From positions 1 to 32,082 of the forward strand of contig JACQBU010000077.1 of NCBI GenBank assembly GCA_016194375.1: 32,082 nucleotides of DNA, in the 5' to 3' direction. Below the pieces are notes generated by a model. The model was not told where the DNA came from. It saw only the letters and a list, made by a program, of their open reading frames with translations, and searched no databases. This DNA comes from Nitrospinota bacterium (GTDB lineage Bacteria; Nitrospinota_A; UBA7883; JACRGQ01). Position numbers and translations under genes: made by a program. Below, piece by piece: positions 23,840 through 31,813 of the stretch. The number at the start of each line of letters is the position of its first letter. Position 1 is the stretch's first letter.

Positions 23840-24721
23840 TCACTCCTCCGAGAAGCGCTTTGTTATGTCGGCGAACGCGTCGATCCTCCTGTCCCGCAAA
23901 AACGGCCAGTTTCGCCTCGTCTCCTCCACCAGCGCGAGGTCTATTTCCTGAACCAACACCTGCTCCCGGTCCGCGGACGCGGAGGCCAGCACGACGCCGA
24001 ACGGGTCCGACACGAAGCTGGAGCCCCAGAACTCAAGGCCGGGCGCCCCCGGCGCCGGGACCTCGCGGCCGGTGCGGTTCACGGCGGCCACGAACACTCC
24101 GTTGGCTATGGCGTGTCCGCGTTGGATGGTGCGCCACGCGTCCAGTTGGGCCGCGCCGTGCGTCTCCTTCTCCGCCGGGTGCCATCCGATGGCGGTCGGA
24201 TAGAAGATGACGTTCGCCCCCTTCAGCACCGTGAGGCGCGCCGCTTCCGGGTACCATTGGTCCCAGCAGATGAGCACCCCTATCTTGCCGAACGGCGTTT
24301 TCGTGGACTTGAAGCCGAGGTCTCCCGGGGAGAAGTAATATTTCTCGTGGTACAAGGGGTCGTCGGGTATGTGCATTTTACGGTACGTGTCGATTATCGC
24401 GCCGTCGCGCCCGATGACCACCGAGGTGTTGTGATACAACCCCGGCGCCCGTTTTTCAAAGAGGGGGGCTATCAGCGTGATTTTTTCCGCCGCGGCGGTT
24501 TTGCACAGGGCCTCCGTGGAGGGGCCGGGTATCGTCTCGGAGAGGTCGAAATTGGACGGATTCTCCTGCTGGCAAAAATAGCGCGACTTGAACAGTTCCG
24601 GAAGGCAAATTATGTTCGCGCCGGCTTCGGCGGCCTCGCGTATTTTTTCGACCGCCTTTTTCAGGTTGGCGGACGGGTCTTCGGACGCGGCCATTTGGAT
24701 TAGGGCGATCTTGAACTTCAT
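23840..24721 (-). CDS. aguB: N-carbamoylputrescine amidase
   Basis: This nitrilase-superfamily enzyme hydrolyses N-carbamoylputrescine to putrescine, CO2 and ammonia. The catalytic triad is Glu42 (CLPELFKSRYFCQ), Lys115 (YRKMHIPD) and Cys152 (LICWDQWYPEAARL). The sequence FKSRYFCQ and the HIPDDPLYHEKYYF stretch are characteristic of AguB rather than other amidases. Length is 293 residues, as usual. Its 3' end touches aguA, which confirms the pathway. It lies 57 bases after zapA and shares its strand. Confidence 0.95.
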   Translation of the reverse strand: MKFKIALIQMAASEDPSANLKKAVEKIREAAEAGANIICLPELFKSRYFCQQENPSNFDLSETIPGPSTEALCKTAAAEKITLIAPLFEKRAPGLYHNTSVVIGRDGAIIDTYRKMHIPDDPLYHEKYYFSPGDLGFKSTKTPFGKIGVLICWDQWYPEAARLTVLKGANVIFYPTAIGWHPAEKETHGAAQLDAWRTIQRGHAIANGVFVAAVNRTGREVPAPGAPGLEFWGSSFVSDPFGVVLASASADREQVLVQEIDLALVEETRRNWPFLRDRRIDAFADITKRFSEE

Positions 24722-24778
24722 CCTTAGACCTTCAGGCGGTTCGTTCTTTCATCACGGCCAAAAACGCGCGGGGCGCGG

Positions 24779-25099
24779 TCATTTGTCGGACGCGTGCCGG
24801 GCTTCGCCGCGATGGGCCGCGGCCTCCTTTTCGGCCTCGTCCAGCATCGCTATCATGCGCGCTATTTCCGCCTCCACCTCCGGGTTCGGCCCCTTGGAAA
24901 GCTCCAACTGCCGGAAGTAGTTGTGGGCCACTTGGAGGAGCGTGAGGACCGACACGTCGAGATAATCCTTCGAAGCCGAGGCGTCGCCGATGCTCTTCAT
25001 CAGCGAGTCGCAGTATCTGGCCAGTTTTTCCGTGTATTCCGGTTCAAACGGGCTTCGTATCCGGTATTCTTTTCCGTGCAGGGTTATCGTCTGATTCAT
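24779..25099 (-). CDS. zapA: Cell division protein ZapA
   Basis: ZapA crosslinks FtsZ filaments in the Z-ring. The 106-residue protein has the compact N-terminal domain (ITLHGKEYRIRSPFEPEYTEKLARYCDSLM) and a long C-terminal coiled coil, with the conserved segment SVLTLLQVAHNYFRQL. It matches the family in length and helix layout. The position after pheT and a short coiled-coil gene is the arrangement I recall from Deltaproteobacteria. It is 10 bases downstream of the zapB-like gene. Confidence 0.9.
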   Translation of the reverse strand: MNQTITLHGKEYRIRSPFEPEYTEKLARYCDSLMKSIGDASASKDYLDVSVLTLLQVAHNYFRQLELSKGPNPEVEAEIARMIAMLDEAEKEAAAHRGEARHASDK

Positions 25100-25109
25100 G
25101 CCCGCCTCG

Positions 25110-25382
25110 TCACTTCCTGTAAACCTTCTCGAGCATCAGCGCCATCTTGGAGACCTTTTCCCTTATGATTTTTCTTTCGTGCCTTAGCTTCTCGACCTGG
25201 CCGGTCAGCTCCCGAACCCCGGTGGCGCCGTTGCCGGAATGGGTTCCGCTTGAGATGTCCTTTATCATCGCCTCCGCGGAGGCCAGCAACCTCCTGAGCC
25301 TGGCGTTCTCCTTCGCGGTGGAGGTCAATTCCCTGGAAAGCTTCTCGACTTTAGCGGAAAGTTCCATCACTCGTGATTCCAT
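25110..25382 (-). CDS. Small coiled-coil protein, ZapB-like
   Basis: This 90-residue protein is predicted to be almost entirely alpha-helical. Two heptad-rich stretches (residues ~7-40 and ~58-88) are separated by a Gly/Ser/Thr hinge (SSGTHSGNGATG). Its location directly before zapA, and its size, suggest a ZapB-type partner that crosslinks ZapA-bound filaments. Sequence identity in such coiled coils is too low to prove this by eye. The ATG at 25382 sits a base away from the pheT stop; Met6 is an alternative start. It could instead be an unrelated structural coiled coil. Confidence 0.7.
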   Translation of the reverse strand: MESRVMELSAKVEKLSRELTSTAKENARLRRLLASAEAMIKDISSGTHSGNGATGVRELTGQVEKLRHERKIIREKVSKMALMLEKVYRK

Positions 25383-25383
25383 G

Positions 25384-27777
25384 TCATCCCCTCAACACCG
25401 CCCCGTGCTTTTCCTTCGCCAATTTAAGGATGGAGGCTATTATATCGTCCCCGTCCTTGTCGGTCATCGTCCGTTCGGCGTCCATAAAGAAAAGCCTGAA
25501 GGCAAGGCTCTTCAGCCCGGCTCCCACCTGCGGCCCGTTATAAAGGTCGAAAAGCCGGCATTGTCGTATCCGGGCGTCGGCGCCCAGCATCGTCTCAATA
25601 ATCCCGCCCGCCTCCGAGTGTTCGCTCACCACCAGCGCCACGTCCCGCTTTATGCCGGGGAATCGCGGAATCGGCCTGGCTTTTGGCGCCTTGCCGACCG
25701 AGGCCAAAAGCGCGTCCAACGACAACTCAAAGCATACCACACCCAGGTGGACGTCGAAATAATCCGCCGAAAGGGGATGAACCTGTCCCATATAGCCGAT
25801 TTGAGTTCCGCGAACGGAAATCCCGACCTGTCTGTGGCCGTATAAAAACTTCTTTTTTGCGTCGCCTGGCAAAAACGGGAATTCCGGCTCGACCCGTGCG
25901 GCGGCCCTTACGACGTTTGCGACCACCCCCTTCAGCCGGTGGAAATCCCGCCCCAGTTTGGAGCTGAAAATCTCCTCGTCGCCGCAGGTCATCATTCCGG
26001 CGGTCATGAACTCCTCCGCGCTGTCGCCGCCCGCCATGCGGAACACGGAGCCGGTCTCGAACAACGAGAGTTTTTCCTCCCCCTGCCTCAAGTTGAACGA
26101 GAGGGTTTTCAACAAGCCGGGGACGAGGGAGGTGCGAAGCTCGCTTAGCTCCGCGTTTATCCTGTTTTCCATTTGAACCGGCTCGCCCGCGACGAGGCCC
26201 AGGTTCCGGCGCCAGTCCGGGTTTATGAAGGAGTAGTTGACGGCCTCAAAAAATCCGCTTGCCACCAGAAGCCGGTTGACCTCCCTCCGCTTGGCGTATC
26301 TTCCCTCCCTTGAGGAGTCGTGCTGGGGAAGGCGGGGCAGGGTCTCGGGTATGTTTTCGAAGCCGTGAAGGCGCGCAATTTCCTCGATCAGGTCTATCTC
26401 CCCCTTTATGTCGTGCCTGTGGCTTGGCGCGGTTGCGGTTATCACGCCGTCCGCGCCGTAGTCGCACTTGAAGCCGAGGAGGGTGAGATAGTCCAGCTCG
26501 CGGCCCGGGTTGAGCTCCACGCCCAATATTTTTCCCGCTTTTCCGGAGCGAAGTTTTATGGGGGGGGGCTGGATTTTTTTCGGATACGCGTCGACGAACC
26601 CGCCCTGCTTCCCGCCGGCGTTTTCCGTCATCATCCGCGCGGCAATCATGGAGGCCAGCTTGACCCCCTCCGGGTCCACGCCGCGCTCGAACCTGTAGGA
26701 CGATTCCGTTCCGAGGCCCAGTTTTTTGGAGGTCCTCCTCGTTATGACGGGGTCGAAATACGCCGCCTCCAAAATAATGTCCGTCGTGTCCGGCAGGACG
26801 CCCGAGTTGAGGCCGCCCATGACGCCGGCGAGCGCGAGCCCCTTTTCGGAGTCGGCTATCAGCGGCATTCCGGCCTCGAGGCGGAAGGTTTTGCCGTCGA
26901 GCGTGGTGAACTCCTCCCCCGCCCTCGCGCCGCGCACGACTATGGAGCCCTTTATGAACCGCCTGTCGAACGCGTGGAGCGGGTTGCCCGTCTCCAGCAT
27001 CGCGTAGTTGGTCGCGTCCACCACGTTGTTGATCGGCCTTATGCCGCACGCCAGCAACCGGCGCCTGATTTTAAAAGGGGAGGGGGCGACCCTGACCCCG
27101 GATATTTCAAGGGCGGTGTAGCGCGGGCAGGCCTCGGCGTCCTTCACCTCCACGCCCAGGCCGGAAATGCCGGAGGCGGGCGCGGGGGACGGGACCCTGA
27201 AAAGCAGGGGGGGGACCTTCGGCTTCGCGCCGGTTATCGCGGCGACTTCGCGCGCGACGCCTACGACGCCGAGGCAGTCGCCGCGGTTGGGGGTGAGGTC
27301 CACCTCGAACATCACGTCCTCCAGTTCTAGGAGGGACGACAAAGCCGCGCCCGCGTCAAAAGCGTCGTCCAAAACCATGATGCCGGACGACTCGGCGCTT
27401 ATCCCAAGCTCCGCCTCGCTACATATCATCCCGGACGACTCCACGCCGCGTATCTTTCGTTTTTCCATCTTCATCCCGTTCGGCAGGGACGCGCCGACGA
27501 GCGCGACCGCCACCGTCTGTCCCGCCGCCACGTTCGGCGCGCCGCACACGATCGTGAGGGGCTCCGCGCCCGCGTTGACGGTGGTCAACCGAATCGCGTC
27601 CGCGTTGGGGTGCGGCCCGACGGACAGCACCTTTCCGACGACGACGTTGTTGAACGCCCCCCTGCGGTCCTCCGTTATCTTCGTCTCCAACCCGAGCGAG
27701 GTCAGTTTTTCGGCGAGTTTGTCCGGGGCCAGCCCGTGGTCAATCCATTCGTTCAGCCAAAGCAGGCTTAGTCTCAT
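25384..27777 (-). CDS. pheT: Phenylalanine-tRNA ligase beta subunit
   Basis: The beta subunit binds tRNA-Phe and houses the editing site for Tyr. Domains are in the normal order over 797 residues. The start is MRLSLLWLNEWIDHGL, then the EMAP-type tRNA-binding fold (~40-155: VVGKVLSVGPHPNADAIRL). The B3/B4 editing domain (~215-390) has PINNVVDATNYAMLETGNPLHAFD. The B5 domain (~405-475) and catalytic-like core (GTESSYRFERGVDPEG, DLIEEIARLHGFENIPETLP) follow, and the FDX-ACB anticodon-binding domain is at the C-terminus (~705-797: RFPGIKRDVALVV). It starts 15 bases after pheS. Confidence 0.97.
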   Translation of the reverse strand: MRLSLLWLNEWIDHGLAPDKLAEKLTSLGLETKITEDRRGAFNNVVVGKVLSVGPHPNADAIRLTTVNAGAEPLTIVCGAPNVAAGQTVAVALVGASLPNGMKMEKRKIRGVESSGMICSEAELGISAESSGIMVLDDAFDAGAALSSLLELEDVMFEVDLTPNRGDCLGVVGVAREVAAITGAKPKVPPLLFRVPSPAPASGISGLGVEVKDAEACPRYTALEISGVRVAPSPFKIRRRLLACGIRPINNVVDATNYAMLETGNPLHAFDRRFIKGSIVVRGARAGEEFTTLDGKTFRLEAGMPLIADSEKGLALAGVMGGLNSGVLPDTTDIILEAAYFDPVITRRTSKKLGLGTESSYRFERGVDPEGVKLASMIAARMMTENAGGKQGGFVDAYPKKIQPPPIKLRSGKAGKILGVELNPGRELDYLTLLGFKCDYGADGVITATAPSHRHDIKGEIDLIEEIARLHGFENIPETLPRLPQHDSSREGRYAKRREVNRLLVASGFFEAVNYSFINPDWRRNLGLVAGEPVQMENRINAELSELRTSLVPGLLKTLSFNLRQGEEKLSLFETGSVFRMAGGDSAEEFMTAGMMTCGDEEIFSSKLGRDFHRLKGVVANVVRAAARVEPEFPFLPGDAKKKFLYGHRQVGISVRGTQIGYMGQVHPLSADYFDVHLGVVCFELSLDALLASVGKAPKARPIPRFPGIKRDVALVVSEHSEAGGIIETMLGADARIRQCRLFDLYNGPQVGAGLKSLAFRLFFMDAERTMTDKDGDDIIASILKLAKEKHGAVLRG

Positions 27778-27792
27778 TCCGCCGCCCGCCGC

Positions 27793-28824
27793 CTAAAACT
27801 GCCTGAGGAATCGCATGTCGTTCTCGAAAAACAGGCGTATGTCGTCCACGCCGTATTTGAGCATGGCGAGCCGCTCTATGCCCAGCCCGAACGCGAACCC
27901 GCCCCACGCGTTCGGGTCGACGCCGGCCGCGGAGAGCACGTTGGGGTGCACCATCCCGGCGCCGAGTATCTCCAGCCATCCGCTGTTTTTGCAGACCCTG
28001 CATCCCTTCGCGCCGCAGAGGACGCACGAGACGTCCACCTCCGCGCCCGGCTCCACGAACGGGAAGAAGGAGGGGCGGAAACGAATCTTCGCGTCCTGCC
28101 CGTAGAAACGGCGGACGAAGGCCTGGAGCGTACCCTTTAGGTCCCCCATCGTTATGTCCTTGTCTATCACGAACCCCTCTATCTGGTGGAACATCGGGGA
28201 GTGCGTCACGTCGGCGTCGCACCGGTACACCTTTCCGGGGGCGATGACGGCCAGCGGCGCTCCGTATTTTTCCATCGCCCGAATCTGGACGGGGGAGGTG
28301 TGCGTGCGGAGTATCTTGTCCACCCCGGTAAGGCGGAACGTGTCCTGCATGTCCCTCGCCGGATGTTCCGGGGGGAAGTTGAGTTTCTCAAAGTTATAGA
28401 GGTCGCTTTCCGTCTCCGGCCCCTCCTCCACCTGAAAACCCATGCCGGAAAAGATGTCCACGATCTCGTCCATCACGGCGGAAATCGGGTGCGCGGAGCC
28501 GAACTCCGGCGCCGTTCCGGGAAGCGTCGCGTCGAAGAACTCGTTTTCAATCTCGCGCAGGACCCTGTTTCGTTTTATTTCGGTTTCGGCCCTCTCGACG
28601 AGCCCCTCGACGGCCGTCCTTATCTCCTGCAGTAATCTTCCGGCCTCCGGCTTTTGCGCGGCGGGGACGTGGCGCATCTCCTGCGAGACGACGGAGACGG
28701 CCCCTTTTTTGCCGAGGTACTTCACGCGGAGCGCGTCGAGCTCCTTTTCGTCGGCGGGGAAGGGGAGGGACGAAACCTCCCCCTTTAGGGAGAGGAGTCT
28801 TTCAACGGGATTTTCGGCCGCCAA
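27793..28824 (-). CDS. pheS: Phenylalanine-tRNA ligase alpha subunit
   Basis: The alpha subunit carries the catalytic class II core. Over 343 residues it shows the N-terminal coiled-coil arm (residues ~1-90, with YLGKKGAVSVVSQEM), motif 2 (RCDADVTHSPMFHQIEGF) and motif 3 (GFAFGLGIERLAMLKYGVDDIR). A cysteine cluster C-x2-C-x4-C-x2-C at ~270 (CVLCGAKGCRVCKNSGW) is shared with many bacterial PheS proteins and may bind zinc. The start codon is TTG at 28824, with TGAGG overlapping the rplT stop as the probable ribosome-binding site; no ATG nearby fits. Confidence 0.96.
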   Translation of the reverse strand: MAAENPVERLLSLKGEVSSLPFPADEKELDALRVKYLGKKGAVSVVSQEMRHVPAAQKPEAGRLLQEIRTAVEGLVERAETEIKRNRVLREIENEFFDATLPGTAPEFGSAHPISAVMDEIVDIFSGMGFQVEEGPETESDLYNFEKLNFPPEHPARDMQDTFRLTGVDKILRTHTSPVQIRAMEKYGAPLAVIAPGKVYRCDADVTHSPMFHQIEGFVIDKDITMGDLKGTLQAFVRRFYGQDAKIRFRPSFFPFVEPGAEVDVSCVLCGAKGCRVCKNSGWLEILGAGMVHPNVLSAAGVDPNAWGGFAFGLGIERLAMLKYGVDDIRLFFENDMRFLRQF

Positions 28825-28833
28825 GGGGGAACC

Positions 28834-29199
28834 TCAGGCGGCCTTTGCCAGTCCTTCTTTGGCCTTGACTATGATTTTGCTAAAGGCCTTAGGCTCGTTC
28901 ACGGCGAGGTCGGCCAGTATTTTTCGGTCGAGCTCCACCCCGGCGGTCTTGAGCCCCTTCATGAACTGGCTGTAGGACATGCCCGCGGCGCGAACGGCGG
29001 CGTTTATCCGGACTATCCACAGGCTCCTGAAGTCGCGTTTCCGCACCTTGCGGTCGCGGAACGCGTACACGCCGGCCCTGATTACGGTCTGTTTCGCGTG
29101 GACGAAGGTGGCCCTTCTCGAACCGACGTACCCCTCGGCCTGTTCTCTGACCCTTTTTTTCCTCTGATGGGAGGCGGGCCCCCCCTTAACTCTTGCCAT
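28834..29199 (-). CDS. rplT: Ribosomal protein L20 (bL20)
   Basis: bL20 is an early-assembly 50S protein. The 121-residue sequence contains the basic N-terminal RNA-binding helix (RQRKKRV-type, residues ~10-40) and the family core [44 protein letters not shown]. The C-terminus is the globular domain with [22 protein letters not shown]. The ATG at 29199 is preceded by AGGAGGA. In E. coli L20 represses translation of rpmI-rplT; no matching pseudoknot was looked for here in detail. Confidence 0.97.
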   Translation of the reverse strand: MARVKGGPASHQRKKRVREQAEGYVGSRRATFVHAKQTVIRAGVYAFRDRKVRKRDFRSLWIVRINAAVRAAGMSYSQFMKGLKTAGVELDRKILADLAVNEPKAFSKIIVKAKEGLAKAA

Positions 29200-29211
29200 C
29201 GTTCCTCCTGG

Positions 29212-29412
29212 TTAAAATTGGTAAGGCAAAAACCGTTTTATCCTTGGCGTGTCAACCTCGGCCACCACGCCGCTTTGGCGAAGGCCCCTTTTCCGCTTGG
29301 CGTTTTTGGAGGTCAGGCAGTGCCTCAGGAAGGCCTTTTTCATCTTCACCTTCCCGCTGGCGCTCACCTTGAACCTTTTGGCGGCGGATCGTTTGGTCTT
29401 AAGCTTTGGCAT
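29212..29412 (-). CDS. rpmI: Ribosomal protein L35 (bL35)
   Basis: bL35 is a small basic 50S protein. The 66-residue sequence begins [22 protein letters not shown] and contains the [11 protein letters not shown]-like block near residue 35, here [17 protein letters not shown], matching the family. The start ATG (29412) has AGGAG upstream and lies inside the last codons of infC (14-base overlap), giving translational coupling. It ends 12 bases before rplT. Confidence 0.97.
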   Translation of the reverse strand: MPKLKTKRSAAKRFKVSASGKVKMKKAFLRHCLTSKNAKRKRGLRQSGVVAEVDTPRIKRFLPYQF

Positions 29413-30007
29413 TTTGGTCTCCTTTTATTATTCGTTCCATCGCCTCTTGGACGGCCGCCTCCGGTATCGGGGCCACGGCGTGTTTACCCTTACCCTTCGG
29501 CTCCATTATGATGCTCATCGCGCGCCCCTCGAGTTTTGGCGTCTGTCCCATCACCGCTATTTCCTTCGTGTCCTCTATAAACCTGTTCAACATGACCATC
29601 CCGAGCTCCTTGTGGTCTATCTGCCGACCCTTGAAGAAGACGGTTATCTTCGCCTTGTTCCCCTCGCCGATGAAGCGCCTTATGTGGTTCAGCTTGAACT
29701 GATAGTCGTGTTCGCTGGTCCTCGGCGTTATTTTTACTTCCTTTACCTTAATTATTTTCTGGTTCTTCTTGGCCTCGTGCGCCTTCTTGTTCTTTCGGTA
29801 CTTGAACTTCCCGTAGTCCATGAAGCGGCAGACCGGCGGGGTTTCGGTCGGCCCGACCTCGACAAGGTCAAGCCCCCGCGCCGCCGCCAAGGTCACGGCC
29901 TCCGGCACCTTCAGCACGCCCAAATTGACGCCGAGGTCGTCTATCACCGTAACCTCCGGCGTCCTTATTTTTAAATTTACCCTAAATCCGTCTTTCTCGT
30001 TTGCGAT
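29399..30007 (-). CDS. infC: Translation initiation factor IF-3, likely AUC start
   Basis: IF-3 checks start codons and keeps ribosomal subunits apart. The body carries [59 protein letters not shown] and [11 protein letters not shown], all typical. The frame is open upstream to 30115, but that extension runs into tRNA-Val and cannot be protein. The only good ribosome-binding site, AGGAG at 30017-30013, is 5 bases before ATC at 30007. A GTG at 30013 overlaps that site and is less likely. infC is known to use AUU, AUC or AUA so that IF-3 represses its own synthesis. This start gives 202 residues. The last 14 bases overlap rpmI. Confidence 0.93.
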   Translation of the reverse strand: MANEKDGFRVNLKIRTPEVTVIDDLGVNLGVLKVPEAVTLAAARGLDLVEVGPTETPPVCRFMDYGKFKYRKNKKAHEAKKNQKIIKVKEVKITPRTSEHDYQFKLNHIRRFIGEGNKAKITVFFKGRQIDHKELGMVMLNRFIEDTKEIAVMGQTPKLEGRAMSIIMEPKGKGKHAVAPIPEAAVQEAMERIIKGDQNAKA

Positions 30008-30041
30008 ATTCACTCCTGTAAAAAATTCTTCTTCGCCGCCC

Positions 30042-30055
30042 CGGGAACGTTCCCG
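30042..30055. promoter_or_regulatory. Perfect 14-bp palindrome between tRNA-Val and infC
   Basis: CGGGAACGTTCCCG lies 12 bases beyond the tRNA 3' end and 35 bases before the likely infC start. In RNA it forms a 6-bp hairpin with a CG loop. It could serve as a processing signal separating tRNA from mRNA, or as an operator. There is no immediately following U-run, so it is not a standard terminator. Confidence 0.4.
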
Positions 30056-30066
30056 CGCTTTTTGTA

Positions 30067-30141
30067 TGGTAGGCACGGGCGGTCTCGAACCGCCGACCCC
30101 TTGCGTGTCAAGCAAGTGCTCTACCCCTGAGCTACGCGCCT
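30067..30141 (-). tRNA. tRNA-Val (anticodon GAC)
   Basis: A full cloverleaf folds on the minus strand. The acceptor stem is AGGCGCG with CGTGCCT (one G-U pair), the D arm GCTC...GAGC, the anticodon stem CTTGC/GCAAG, and the T arm GGCGG-TTCGAGA-CCGCC. The loop TTGACAC puts GAC at 34-36 (plus-strand 30107-30109), reading valine GUC and GUU. The discriminator is A, and the 3' CCA is encoded (30067-30069). It lies in the leader of the infC operon, 59 bases before the AUC start. Confidence 0.96.
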
Positions 30142-30205
30142 ATTAACAACGACATGGCGGTATCGCCGCGCCGATGCGCTCGTCATGCATTCCGGACGAA
30201 AGCGT

Positions 30206-30233
30206 ATTATACAGATTTTTCAGGGTTTCGCAA
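30206..30233 (-). promoter_or_regulatory. Sigma-70-type promoter for tRNA-Val and the infC operon
   Basis: On the minus strand, TTGCGA (30233-30228) and a perfect TATAAT (30211-30206) are 16 bases apart. Transcription would start near 30198, about 57 bases before the tRNA 5' end. This is the best promoter upstream of the operon running to 22798. The rest of the 231-base gap to the glutathione peroxidase gene shows no gene. Confidence 0.6.
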
Positions 30234-30372
30234 GCGTTTGGGGAGTTTTTTTCTTGGTTCGCGGCAATAGGGCCCCGGCCGTTATTTTTGGGCTGGTTTC
30301 GGAGGAATATCGCCAATCCCCGGCTCAAAAAAGGGGGAGGGGGAAATTAGCCGTATGTCGCCCTAAAAAAAC

Positions 30373-30864
30373 TTATCGCACCCCGATCGCGGTCGAGACA
30401 TCCTTGGCAATCGCCTCCGGCTTTACGGCCGGGCCGTAGCGTTTTACGACGCGACCATAGCGGTCGACGAGGAACTTTGTGAAATTCCATTTGATCCGTT
30501 TTGTGAACAGGATTCCGCGCTTTTTCTTTTTTAGGTGTTGGTAGAGCGGATGGGCGCCGGGTCCGTTCACGTTAATCTTTGCGAACAGTGGGAAGGTCAC
30601 CTGAAAATTAGTTTCGCAGAAGCTCTTTATCTCCGATTCGCTACCAGGCTCCTGACCCCCGAACTGATTGCAGGGAAACCCCAAGACAACCAGCCCCTCG
30701 TCCTTATATTTTCCATACAACGCCTCCAGCCCGGCGTACTGTGGGGTGAATCCGCATTGGCTTGCGACGTTGACGATGAGGAGCGTTTTGCCCCTGAACT
30801 CGCCGAGGCTTATCTCCCTCCCGTCGATTGATTTTGCCTTAAAACCATAAACGTTCTTTTCCAT
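30373..30864 (-). CDS. Glutathione peroxidase family protein (Cys type)
   Basis: This thiol peroxidase reduces hydrogen peroxide and organic hydroperoxides. The 163-residue protein has the peroxidatic Cys37 in VNVASQCGFTPQY (selenocysteine in some homologues), Gln71 in FGGQEPG and the Trp-Asn pair in IKWNFTKFLVD. These form the usual tetrad with the Asn of FPCNQFGGQ. A further Cys in KSFCETNFQVTFPLF is placed like the resolving Cys of thioredoxin-dependent members, so thioredoxin is the likelier reductant despite the family name. It is on the minus strand, 232 bases upstream of the tRNA and not obviously part of that operon. Confidence 0.93.
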   Translation of the reverse strand: MEKNVYGFKAKSIDGREISLGEFRGKTLLIVNVASQCGFTPQYAGLEALYGKYKDEGLVVLGFPCNQFGGQEPGSESEIKSFCETNFQVTFPLFAKINVNGPGAHPLYQHLKKKKRGILFTKRIKWNFTKFLVDRYGRVVKRYGPAVKPEAIAKDVSTAIGVR

Positions 30865-30915
30865 ATTTTTATCATAATCCTCTTTCCGGCGGCCCGAGCA
30901 TCTTCGCGATTATTC

Positions 30916-31098
30916 GGTGTCGGCTCGGTTTGAAAAATACAGAGATCGCCGCGACCGCCAAGGGCGGTCTCGCGATGACAACTAATTTTCATTGTGAGCG
31001 AAGCGAAGCAATCCGCGTCCGCATTCGCTTTAGCCCGCAACCACCGTCCCCGAATGGGGGTTTGCCAAGGTTCCCAAATTTCAAACCGACCCACTACC
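30916..31098. mobile_element. Second MITE-like element, inverted relative to the one at 305-445
   Basis: The ends are GGTGTCGGCTCGGTTTGAAA (30916-30935) and the inverse of GGTAGTGGGTCGGTTTGAAA (31079-31098), variants of the ends at 305-445. Read on the minus strand, its core (about 30940-31020) follows the same order of modules: GATTGCTTCGCT, an inverted CACAATGA...TGTCATCGCGAG pair, then GACCGCC/GGCGGTC. It has about 60 extra bases. Flanks are only partly duplicated (ATTATTC left, GTTATTC right), so it is older or rearranged. Another half-end begins right after it at 31106. It fills most of the 317-base gap between the peroxidase and CBS genes. Confidence 0.7.
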
Positions 31099-31134
31099 GT
31101 TATTCGGTGCCGTCTCAGTCCGGGCTATTTAGGA

Positions 31135-31140
31135 TATAAT
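31135..31140 (+). promoter_or_regulatory. Perfect -10 element upstream of the CBS gene
   Basis: TATAAT lies 41 bases before the start codon, just downstream of the repeat-derived sequence at 31106-31124. No convincing -35 is seen. The start of transcription would be near 31147. Confidence 0.4.
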
Positions 31141-31181
31141 GTCAGTGGATAGAAATTTCTTAAGGGGAAGGAGGTGAAATC

Positions 31182-31580
31182 ATGAAAACCAAGGCAAGAG
31201 ACCTTATGACAAGACCCGTGGTTTCGGCGAGGAAGAACGCCTCGGTAAGGGATATTTCCTTACAACTTCTTGCGGGGCTTTACAGTGGAATGCCGGTCAC
31301 GGACGATTCCGGCAAGGTGATAGGCATGGTGACCGAGTTTGACATCCTTGCCCAGTTGGAAAAAGGAGTTGAGCTTACGAAGCTCACGGCCGGCGACATA
31401 ATGACAAAAACCGTTTTGACCGCCGACGTCAATGCGTCCATTGAGTCGATTATAAAAATCGTGCTGGATAAAAACGTGATACGTCTTCCCGTCACGGAGG
31501 AAGGAAAGCTCGTCGGCGTTATCGCGAGGTGCGACATACTCAGGAGCTATTTGGAGCCCGAGTTTGTGACTTACGCGTAA
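31182..31580 (+). CDS. CBS-domain pair protein
   Basis: Two CBS domains (residues ~8-62 and ~70-128) form one Bateman module that binds adenine nucleotides and usually senses energy charge. Signatures are ARDLMTRPVVSARKNASVRD and GMPVTDDSGKVIGMVTEFDIL in the first, and AGDIMTKTVLTADVNASIES with RLPVTEEGKLVGVIARCDIL in the second. The 132-residue protein has no attached catalytic domain, so it is a stand-alone regulator of unknown target. The ribosome-binding site AAGGAGGTG (31168-31176) is almost a full complement to the 16S tail, with 5-base spacing, suggesting high expression. It appears monocistronic, surrounded by repeats. Confidence 0.93.
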   Translation: MKTKARDLMTRPVVSARKNASVRDISLQLLAGLYSGMPVTDDSGKVIGMVTEFDILAQLEKGVELTKLTAGDIMTKTVLTADVNASIESIIKIVLDKNVIRLPVTEEGKLVGVIARCDILRSYLEPEFVTYA

Positions 31581-31813
31581 CAGTTTTTTACGTCTTTAGG
31601 TTTTTAACGCGAATCCTGGCGCCGGCCGAGACGGTTTGCGGAAGGGAGGGTGTTCCCTCCCACTCCGGCAATCCCGGGTCGCCACGTCCTCTAATAATCA
31701 ACCCCTCTTTCCCATAAATTGCGACAATCGGTTTGTCCTTCGCTTCTCGTCCTAGCCGCATCTTGGCGGCTAGGGCTAGGCAAAAAGGCCGACAACATCT
31801 TTGCGGTTATTCT
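31581..31813. other. Non-coding gap with two hairpins
   Basis: There is no credible gene. GGGAGGG (31644-31650) and CCCTCCC (31655-31661) form a perfect 7-bp stem with a TGTT loop. CCTAGCCGC (31751-31759) and GCGGCTAGG (31766-31774) form a perfect 9-bp stem. Neither is followed by a T-run on the plus strand, so they are not clear terminators for the CBS gene. Confidence 0.5.

Noticed and set aside
30008-30115. N-terminal extension of IF-3
   Set aside because: It would translate part of tRNA-Val and lies before the only good ribosome-binding site.
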